DNA of 5,247 nt from contig JAFTNX010000016.1 in assembly GCA_017451665.1 (NCBI GenBank), positions 1 to 5,247 of the forward strand. The letters are read 5' to 3'. The position numbers and the translations under genes were made by a program. The notes beneath the pieces are model-generated. The model worked only from the letters and a program-made list of their open reading frames with translations. It searched no databases and had not been told where the DNA came from. Positions 1 through 5,247 of this stretch are shown here, in pieces. Positions within the stretch are counted from its first letter, which is position 1. Each line of letters opens with the position of its first letter. The DNA comes from Oscillospiraceae bacterium (GTDB lineage: Bacteria; Bacillota; Clostridia; Oscillospirales; Ruminococcaceae).

Positions 1-5
1 ATATT

Positions 6-14
6 TCACCTCTT
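6..14 (-). promoter_or_regulatory. Ribosome-binding site of a gene starting off the left edge
   Basis: Read on the minus strand this is AAGAGGTGA, of which GAGGTGA matches the clostridial anti-Shine-Dalgarno complement exactly. Only five to six bases remain before the window edge, so a start codon at normal spacing would fall at or just beyond position 1. It lies downstream of the leftward promoter at 35-64, which supports a real minus-strand gene there. The SD is partly inside a small imperfect inverted repeat (1-9 with 15-22, five-base loop, one bulged base), which might modulate access. The gene itself cannot be identified. Confidence 0.5.
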
Positions 15-34
15 GTGAATATTTTTATAATTAA

Positions 35-64
35 ATTATACAACCTATTATGCAAAAAGTCAAT
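35..64 (-). promoter_or_regulatory. Leftward sigma-A-type promoter
   Basis: On the minus strand, TTGACT (59-64, five of six matches to the -35 consensus) is followed after 18 bases by a perfect TATAAT (35-40). Transcription would start near position 28, giving a very short leader before the SD at 6-14. The promoter lies downstream of the pgcA terminator and points the same way. It therefore probably gives an unseen leftward gene transcription independent of pgcA. In such A/T-rich DNA chance matches are common; the aligned SD is what makes this one credible. Confidence 0.5.
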
Positions 65-127
65 ATAATTTGGTTAAAATCAATAATAAACATTTGGTGA
101 ATAATCATAAAGTCAAATATTTCAGAC

Positions 128-156
128 AAAAAAATCCCCACTCGTGTGAGTGGGGA
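128..156 (-). terminator. Intrinsic terminator of pgcA
   Basis: On the minus strand a nine-pair perfect stem (148-156 pairing with 135-143, arms TCCCCACTC and GAGTGGGGA) encloses the four-base loop ACAC. It is followed immediately by seven T residues (134-128). The stem begins nine bases past the pgcA stop codon. A G/C-rich stem plus U-tract at this distance is a textbook rho-independent terminator. On the plus strand no T-tract follows the stem, so it should act in the leftward direction only. Confidence 0.95.
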
Positions 157-165
157 AGTTGTTAT

Positions 166-1884
166 TTAGAAACCAAGAATTTTCTTGAAATCATCTGAAA
201 TCTTAACTTCAAGTGCTTCAGCTTCAGCCTTTGTAGCACCGATAGTTGTGTAATATGTCTTAATCTTTGGCTCTGTGCCTGAAGGTCTGATGATAACCTT
301 TGCACCTTCTTCAAGTTCAAATGTCAATACGTCTGACTTAGGAAGTGTGATTTCCTTCTTTTCGCCTGTAACGTAATCTGTGTAAACTGATTCTGTGTAG
401 TCAGCAAAAGCAACAACCTTGAGTCCACCGATTTCCTTAGGGCCGTTTGTTCTCAAATCACTCATGATTTCCTGCATTCTTTCCATACCGCTTGCGCCTT
501 CGCAGGTAAATGACTTAAGTGTCTGAACGTAATTTCCGTACTGCTTATACATATTTTCTCTTGCCTGGAGGAGGGAAATACCCTTTGTTCTGTAAAATGC
601 AGCCATTTCACAGATAAGCATTGAAGCAACAACAGCGTCCTTGTCTCTTACATATGAGCCTGCAAGATAGCCGTAGCTTTCTTCAAAACCGAATACATAT
701 CTGTCAGCTTCGCCCTTGTCTTCAAGGAAACCAATCTGCTCGCCGATAAACTTGAATCCTGTGAGAACTTCTCTGAGTTCAACGCCGTATTCGTCAGCAA
801 TCTTCTTACAAAGGTCTGTTGTAACAATTGTCTTTACAGCAACAGGTCTTTCAGGCATTGTTCCGTTAGCTGTTCTTTCCTGGAGAATGTACTTGAGGAG
901 CATAGCGCCTACTTCGTTACCTGTGAAAAGTACATAATCGCCGTCAGGGTCAGGAACTGCAATACCAACTCTGTCACAGTCAGGGTCAGTAGCAAGCAAA
1001 AGGTCAGGCTTAACCTTGTCGCAGTATTCAAGTCCCTTCATAAGAGCTTCCTTGATTTCTGGGTTTGGATATGGACAAGTAGGGAAGTTTCCGTCCGGAT
1101 TTTCCTGTTCCTTAACAATAGTAACATCCTTGATGCCGATTTTGTCAAGAATTGCTCTTACAGGCTTGTTTCCTGCACCGTTAAGTGGTGTGTAAACAAC
1201 CTTGAGTCCGCTGTCAGCAACAAGTTCAGTGTGAACGCCCTGTTCAGAATCCTTATCAAGGTATCTGTCAATAACGTCCTTTTTAATATAGTTAATCATT
1301 CCACTTTCGAGACCTTCTTCAAAGCTCATAAGCTTTGCACCGTCGAACATAGGAACGTTGTTAATCTTTCCGATAACTGTTTCAGCAACTTCAAGAGTAA
1401 TCTGACAACCGTCTTCACCATAAACCTTGTAGCCGTTGTACTTAGCAGGGTTGTGCGAAGCAGTAACAACGATACCAGCGCTGCACTTCAAATCTCTTAC
1501 AGCCCATGAAAGCATAGGTGTTGGCATAAGTTCATCATAAAGGTGAACCTTGATTCCGTTAGCAGCTAAAACTCTTGCAGCTTCTCTTGCAAAAACGTCA
1601 GACTTGATTCTGCTGTCGTGTGCAATAGCAACTGAGCCGTTTTCAAATGAACCATTAACGTAGTCAGCAAGTCCCTGTGTAGCTCTTCTAATAGTATAAA
1701 TGTTAAGTCTGTATGAGCCTGCACCGATAACGCCTCTCAAGCCACCTGTACCAAATTCCAAATCTCTGTAAAATCTGTCAAGAATAGCCTCGTCGTTACC
1801 TTCGATAGATTTAAGCTCTGTCTGTAAATCAGCATCATCAACAGCCTTTTCGCACCAGAGAGCATATAATTCCTTTTCAGTCAT
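166..1884 (-). CDS. pgcA: Phosphoglucomutase / phosphomannomutase family phosphohexomutase
   Basis: Complete 572-residue alpha-D-phosphohexomutase, close in length to Bacillus subtilis PgcA. It should interconvert glucose-1-phosphate and glucose-6-phosphate in the cytoplasm through a bisphosphorylated intermediate, linking glycolysis to glycogen and UDP-glucose-dependent envelope synthesis. All four domains show their signatures: FGTGGLRG near residues 44-51; the active-site loop TASHNP with catalytic phosphoserine Ser143; the Mg2+-binding loop DPDCDR at 300-305; the sugar-specificity loop GFEESYGY at 399-406; and the phosphate-binding loop RPSGTEPK at 533-540. The GEESYG-like loop favours glucose, but mannose or pentose phosphates cannot be excluded. 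The ATG start at 1884 has the SD AAAGGA (1895-1900) ten bases upstream. The gene is monocistronic, with its own promoter and terminator. The TAA stop is followed directly by the terminator. No defect was seen. The family is certain; the exact substrate and symbol are less so. Confidence 0.93.
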   Translation of the reverse strand: MTEKELYALWCEKAVDDADLQTELKSIEGNDEAILDRFYRDLEFGTGGLRGVIGAGSYRLNIYTIRRATQGLADYVNGSFENGSVAIAHDSRIKSDVFAREAARVLAANGIKVHLYDELMPTPMLSWAVRDLKCSAGIVVTASHNPAKYNGYKVYGEDGCQITLEVAETVIGKINNVPMFDGAKLMSFEEGLESGMINYIKKDVIDRYLDKDSEQGVHTELVADSGLKVVYTPLNGAGNKPVRAILDKIGIKDVTIVKEQENPDGNFPTCPYPNPEIKEALMKGLEYCDKVKPDLLLATDPDCDRVGIAVPDPDGDYVLFTGNEVGAMLLKYILQERTANGTMPERPVAVKTIVTTDLCKKIADEYGVELREVLTGFKFIGEQIGFLEDKGEADRYVFGFEESYGYLAGSYVRDKDAVVASMLICEMAAFYRTKGISLLQARENMYKQYGNYVQTLKSFTCEGASGMERMQEIMSDLRTNGPKEIGGLKVVAFADYTESVYTDYVTGEKKEITLPKSDVLTFELEEGAKVIIRPSGTEPKIKTYYTTIGATKAEAEALEVKISDDFKKILGF

Positions 1885-1894
1885 TTTTATCCAG

Positions 1895-1900
1895 TCCTTT
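1895..1900 (-). promoter_or_regulatory. Ribosome-binding site of pgcA
   Basis: The minus strand reads AAAGGA here, ten bases before the ATG at 1884-1882. This SD fixes the start codon. The resulting N-terminus (MTEKELYALW) leads into the first mutase domain at a normal distance. Confidence 0.8.
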
Positions 1901-1952
1901 CAAACAAGAATATTTCATTTAATAATAGTAACCCATAATAGTTGTATTTTAT

Positions 1953-1980
1953 ATTATAGCATAAAATTCAAAAGTTGCAA
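1953..1980 (-). promoter_or_regulatory. pgcA promoter with extended -10
   Basis: The minus strand carries TTGCAA (1975-1980, four of six matches to -35), a 16-base spacer, then TATAAT (1953-1958) preceded by TG and one base. This gives the extended -10 form TGCTATAAT. The start would be near 1946, about 60 bases before the ATG. The -35 lies inside the eight-base palindrome GTTGCAAC (1974-1981), which could be incidental. The extended -10 compensates for the imperfect -35. Confidence 0.7.
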
Positions 1981-2216
1981 CACCTAAAAAACAATTTTAA
2001 CTTTTTATCTACAATAAAACGATTTCTTTAAAAGAATTTTTGTAAAATTCAATGAAATTTAAAAATTCAAACTCAAAAATTTGAAACAAAAAAGGCTACA
2101 AAAATGCTCTTTCGGGGAATGAATGTCAACAACATTGTGAAATTGCATAAAAACACAAGAAAAATCGGCTTTTGAGTGGTAAAAATAACGTATTCTTAAA
2201 AATATAAAAAAATCCC
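1981..2216. other. A/T-rich spacer between divergent promoters
   Basis: This stretch separates the two divergent promoters. I see no credible gene in it: reading frames here are short, lack an SD and have low-complexity translations. It holds A/T-runs, a weak inverted repeat TTCAAA/TTTGAA (2066-2071 with 2080-2085), and another AATGT/ACATT (2122-2126 with 2132-2136). The A-rich run at about 2179-2213, just upstream of the rpoB -35, could act as an UP element for the RNA polymerase alpha C-terminal domain. No recognisable operator was found. Confidence 0.5.
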
Positions 2217-2245
2217 TTGACAATTGACTTTAAATATAGTATACT
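2217..2245 (+). promoter_or_regulatory. rpoB promoter, near-consensus sigma-A type
   Basis: A perfect -35 TTGACA (2217-2222) is followed by a 17-base spacer and -10 TATACT (2240-2245, five of six matches). The A/T-rich tract upstream (2179-2213) resembles an UP element. The predicted start is near 2252, about 190 bases before the rpoB ATG. This strength suits a highly expressed housekeeping operon. It also indicates that rpoB is transcribed from its own promoter here and not by read-through from ribosomal-protein genes, since no such gene lies immediately upstream. Confidence 0.85.
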
Positions 2246-2342
2246 TGTAAAATGTATCAATATGGAGTTTTGTGCCTTAACTGACAAAAACAAGCCTGAA
2301 ATCAAGCGTAAAATATGCGACATTTTTCGGCAGTTTTTTGTG

Positions 2343-2360
2343 AAAAAGTGCAGACTTTTT
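2343..2360 (+). repeat. Inverted repeat in the rpoB leader (AAAAAGT/ACTTTTT)
   Basis: A perfect seven-pair inverted repeat with the four-base loop GCAG, its 3' arm ending in five T residues. The stem is almost all A-U, so it would be weak as RNA. It resembles a poor intrinsic terminator more than a stable structure. A nearby segment (2333-2341) could pair with 2284-2291 (ACAAAAAC) or with the A-run at 2343-2347, so alternative folds exist. Any function is inference. Confidence 0.35.
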
Positions 2361-2380
2361 GGTACGATTATGAATTTTAA

Positions 2381-2407
2381 CTTTTGCAATTAACGTTGTT
2401 GCAAAAG
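2381..2407 (+). repeat. Inverted repeat in the rpoB leader (CTTTTGCAA/TTGCAAAAG)
   Basis: A perfect nine-pair inverted repeat (2381-2389 with 2399-2407) around a nine-base loop. It lies 18 bases upstream of the rpoB SD. No T-tract directly follows, so it is not a standard terminator. It could be an RNA hairpin in the leader or a dyad bound by a protein. The SD itself is not inside the stem. Confidence 0.45.
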
Positions 2408-2425
2408 ATGAAGTTATTATTTTAC

Positions 2426-2433
2426 AAGGAGTG
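2426..2433 (+). promoter_or_regulatory. Ribosome-binding site that decides the rpoB start
   Basis: AAGGAGTG is a strong SD. It overlaps the in-frame GTG at 2431, so that GTG cannot be the start it serves. The next in-frame ATG, at 2443, lies 11 bases after AAGGAG, a usable if slightly long spacing. It also gives the MVNVK-type N-terminus usual for clostridial RpoB. The start is therefore placed at 2443. Confidence 0.85.
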
Positions 2434-2442
2434 ATTCAGCCT

Positions 2443-5247
2443 ATGGTAAATGTCAAGGACGTGAAGCTTGGCAAAAACACACGTAAAAGTTTTGCTAAGA
2501 TAAATGAAATCTTGGAAATGCCAAATCTTATCGAGGTACAGAAGAATTCTTACAAGTGGTTCATTGATGAAGGACTGAGAGAGGTATTCAGAGATGTAGG
2601 AACCATCACAGATTACAATGGTATTCTCGAACTCAATTTCGTGGATTTCAGAATCGACGAAACTCCGAAGTAAACAGCTGCAGAATGTAATGAAAGAGAC
2701 GTTACTTATTCTGCTGCACTCAGAGTTACTGCAAGACTTAACAACACCGAAACAGGCGAAATTAAGGAAAGCGAAGTATATATGGGCGATTTTCCACTTA
2801 TGACAGACAGTGGAACATTCGTTATTAACGGAGCTGAACGAGTTATCGTATCACAGCTTGTCCGTTCACCTGGCGTATATTACGCAGTTGAAAAGGATAA
2901 GACAGGTAAGGACCTCTTTAAGTCAACTGTTATTCCTAACAGAGGTGCTTGGCTTGAATACGAAATGGATTCAAACGACGTTGTTTATGTAAGAATCGAC
3001 AAGAACAGAAAGATTCCTCTTACAACATTCCTCCGTTCACTCGGACTTGGAACAAACGAACAGCTTGAGGACGTTTTCTGTAACGACCATAGACTCAACC
3101 AGACTATCCTTCTCCAGAAGGACCAGACTGTAAACAGGGAAGAAGCTCTTCTTGAAGTTTATAAGAAGCTTCGTCCGGGCGAGCCACCAACGGTTGACAG
3201 CGCTGAAACTCACCTTAACAATCTCTTCTTTGACGCAAGAAGATACGACCTTTCAAGATTCGGTCGTTATAAATACAATAAAAAGCTCGGCGTAGCTTCA
3301 AGACTTGCCGGCCACATTCTCTCAAGAGACGTAATCAACCCACTTACCGGTGAAATTATGGCTCAGGCTGGCGAACTTATCAAGTACGACAGAGCTGTTG
3401 AAATCGAAGCTGCAGGTGTTTATGAAGTTTATGTAACTGTTGAAGTTAAGGAATTTGTAAACATCAATGGCGAAAATACTGTAAGAACTGATAATAAGGA
3501 AGTTAAGATTATCGGTAACGGTATGGTTGATATCAATAAGTATATCGACTTTGACGCAACAGAATACGGAATTAACGAAAAGGTATCTTTCAAGGCTCTT
3601 AAGGAAATCCTTGAAGGTAGTGAAAATGAAGAAGAACTCAGAGAAAATATCAGACTCAGAGCTGATGACCTCGTTCCAAAGCATATCACACTTGACGATA
3701 TCTATGCATCTGTTTCATACTTCCTTAATCTCTGTGAAGGCGTTGGTCTTGTTGACGACATCGACCACCTCGGAAACAGACGTATCCGTTCAGTAGGCGA
3801 ACTTCTCCAGAATCAGTTCAGAATCGGTTTCACAAGAATGGAAAGAGTTGTTCGTGAAAGAATGAACACTCAGTCACAGGAAACAGATGTAATCACTCCT
3901 GCTGCACTTATCAATATCAGACCTATTACTGCTGCAATCAAGGAATTCTTCGGTTCATCACCACTTTCACAGTTCATGGACCAGAATAACCCACTTGCAG
4001 AGCTTACACATAAGAGAAGACTTTCAGCTCTCGGTCCTGGCGGTCTTTCAAGAGACAGAGCCGGATTTGAAGTTCGAGACGTACACTACTCACACTACGG
4101 CAGAATGTGTCCTATCGAAACTCCTGAAGGTCCTAACATCGGTCTTATCTCATACCTTGCATCATTTGCAAGAATTAACGAATACGGCTTTATCGAAGCT
4201 CCTTATAGAAAGGTAGATAAGGAAACTGGTAAGGTTACTGACGAAGTTGTTTATATGACAGCTGACGTTGAAGATAACTATGTTGTTGCTCAGGCAAACG
4301 AACCACTCAATGAAGATGGTACATTTGCTAAGAAGAGAGTTAACGGACGTTATCGTGACCAGATTTCTGAATTTGATAATGACCAGATTGACTACGTTGA
4401 CGTTTCACCAAGAATGATGGTATCAGTAGCTACTGCTTGTATCCCATTCCTTGAAAACGACGACGCAAACCGTGCCCTCATGGGTTCAAACATGCAGCGT
4501 CAGGCTGTTCCACTTCTTAAGACAGAATCACCAATCGTTGGTACAGGTATGGAATATAAGGCTTGTGTTGACTCAGGTGTTGCTGTTGTATCAGAAAAAG
4601 CAGGCGTTGTTGAAAGCGTTGACGCTGATAAGATTGTTGTTAAGGAAGACGACGGAAATATCCGTACCTATAACCTTACAAAGTTCAAGCGTTCAAATGC
4701 CGGTACTTGTACAAACCAGAGACCTATCGTTGATAAGGGTGAGAGAATTGAAGCTCATCAGGTTATCGGTGACGGTCCTGCTACCTGCAATGGTGAACTT
4801 TCTCTCGGTAAGAATGCCCTCATCGGCTTTATGACATGGGAAGGTTATAACTACGAAGACGCTGTTCTTCTTAACGAAAACCTCGTTAAGGAAGACAGAT
4901 ATACTTCAATTCATATCGAAGAATACGAAATCGAGTGCCGTGATACCAAGCTCGGACCTGAGGAAATCACAAGAGATATTCCAAACGTAGGTGAGGACGC
5001 TCTTAAGGATTTGGACGAAAATGGTATTATCAGAATCGGTGCAGAAGTTCGTTCCGGCGATATTCTCGTAGGTAAGGTTACACCAAAGGGTGAAACTGAA
5101 CTTACTGCTGAAGAAAGACTCTTAAGAGCAATTTTCGGCGAAAAGGCAAGAGAAGTAAGAGATACATCACTGCGCGTACCGCACGGTGAATCAGGTATCG
5201 TTGTTGATGTTAAGATGTTTACACGTGAAAACGGCGACGAGCTCCCG
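2443..5247 (+). CDS. rpoB: RNA polymerase beta subunit, interrupted by in-frame TAA and cut by the right edge
   Basis: Beta subunit of DNA-dependent RNA polymerase, which forms half of the catalytic cleft and the rifampicin pocket. About 935 of roughly 1,200 codons are visible; the C-terminus and probably rpoC lie beyond the window. Landmarks numbered from ATG 2443 (stop codon counted) are MPNLIEVQ near the N-terminus, NGAERVIVSQLVRSPGVYY at 129-147, the rifampicin cluster SSPLSQFMDQNNP...THKRRLSALGPGG from 504, RMCPIETPEGPNIGL, YNYEDAVLLNE with Glu805/Asp806 near the active site, and GKVTPKGETELT. The rifampicin positions equivalent to E. coli Q513, D516, H526, R529, S531 and L533 are all wild type, so no target resistance is predicted. 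Codon 77 is TAA in place of a conserved Tyr, and no other stop occurs. Read literally the product would be 76 residues. Because the rest is intact, an error or variant base is more likely than gene decay. Confidence 0.95.
2671..2673 (+). other. In-frame TAA within rpoB
   Basis: The codon follows Pro-Lys and precedes Thr-Ala-Ala-Glu-Cys-Asn-Glu-Arg-Asp. In clostridial RpoB this segment reads PKYT..ECKERD, so the expected residue is Tyr (TAT or TAC) and one third-base change to A explains it. The reading frame is the same on both sides, so no indel is involved. Automated annotation would split rpoB into a fragment of about 80 residues and a downstream piece beginning at an internal ATG such as 2782. 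Confidence 0.95.
2677..2717 (+). repeat. Imperfect inverted repeat just after the rpoB TAA
   Basis: The arms 2677-2691 and 2701-2717 can pair as GC/GC, a T-T mismatch, GCAGAAT/ATTCTGC (seven perfect pairs), a two-base bulge, GTAA/TTAC and a terminal T-G wobble, around a nine-base loop. The structure begins three bases after the in-frame TAA. Both arms are inside conserved RpoB coding sequence, so it may be incidental. Confidence 0.4.

Noticed and set aside
64..69. Plus-strand TATAAT as a rightward promoter
   Set aside because: No acceptable -35 lies 16-18 bases upstream, and it would transcribe antisense to the end of pgcA with no rightward gene to serve.
716..1509. Plus-strand ORFs of 73 and 92 codons inside pgcA
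   Set aside because: They are antisense to intact mutase coding sequence and show no SD or recognisable motif.
2126..2389. 87-codon minus-strand ORF over the rpoB promoter and leader
   Set aside because: It is antisense to a strong promoter and leader. Its Phe/Leu/Ser-rich translation is typical of A/T-rich noncoding DNA, and it resembles no family I recognise.
2431..2433. GTG as the rpoB start codon
   Set aside because: The GTG overlaps the SD AAGGAGTG, leaving no spacing. ATG 2443 fits both the SD and the family N-terminus.
2671..2673. Reassignment of UAA to tyrosine in this organism
   Set aside because: pgcA in the same window ends in TAA exactly at the expected C-terminus, with an intrinsic terminator nine bases later. 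No other in-frame TAA interrupts either gene. Known bacterial code changes affect UGA or UAG, not UAA.
2782..2784. Internal ATG as a restart giving a functional short RpoB
   Set aside because: Only a weak AAGGAA lies upstream, at a 12-base spacing. The product would lack about 113 conserved N-terminal residues of the beta subunit, so function is improbable.
3322..3689. Minus-strand ORFs of 86 and 120 codons inside rpoB
   Set aside because: They are antisense shadows of the RpoB frame, which is continuous and family-like throughout this region.

Overview
The window looks like chromosome from a low-GC, Ruminococcus-like clostridium (Bacillota, Oscillospirales/Ruminococcaceae type). This rests on the style of the RpoB sequence (MVNVKDVKLG N-terminus, NGAERVIVSQLVRSPGVYY and SSPLSQFMDQNNP motifs), the A/T-rich intergenic DNA, strong AAGGAG-like ribosome-binding sites and sigma-A-type promoters. 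The genus is an impression from family resemblance, not a computed placement.

Layout. Positions 1-120 are A/T-rich. They carry a leftward sigma-A-like promoter (35-64) and a Shine-Dalgarno sequence (6-14), so a minus-strand gene probably begins just outside the left edge. A strong intrinsic terminator (128-156) ends the next gene, a complete minus-strand phosphohexomutase (166-1884, pgcA/phosphoglucomutase type). Its own promoter lies at 1953-1980. The 558-bp gap 1885-2442 separates it from divergent rpoB and holds the two back-to-back promoters. The rpoB promoter (TTGACA-N17-TATACT, 2217-2245) implies a leader of about 190 nt containing small inverted repeats. rpoB starts at ATG 2443 and runs off the right edge at 5247, with about 935 codons visible.

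The main anomaly is in rpoB. Codon 77 (2671-2673) is TAA where the family has a conserved tyrosine (PK-Y-T). The frame stays open and fully RpoB-like for the remaining 858 codons. This is a single-base nonsense change, not a frameshift, in an essential gene. A sequencing or assembly error, or a minority variant, is the simplest explanation. Reassignment of UAA is unlikely because pgcA in the same window ends with TAA followed at once by a terminator.

The genes do not form one pathway. pgcA interconverts glucose-1-phosphate and glucose-6-phosphate for glycogen and envelope sugar synthesis, and rpoB encodes the catalytic beta subunit of RNA polymerase. They share only a divergent intergenic region. 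No mobile element, CRISPR array, tRNA or rRNA was seen, and I found no convincing novel system.
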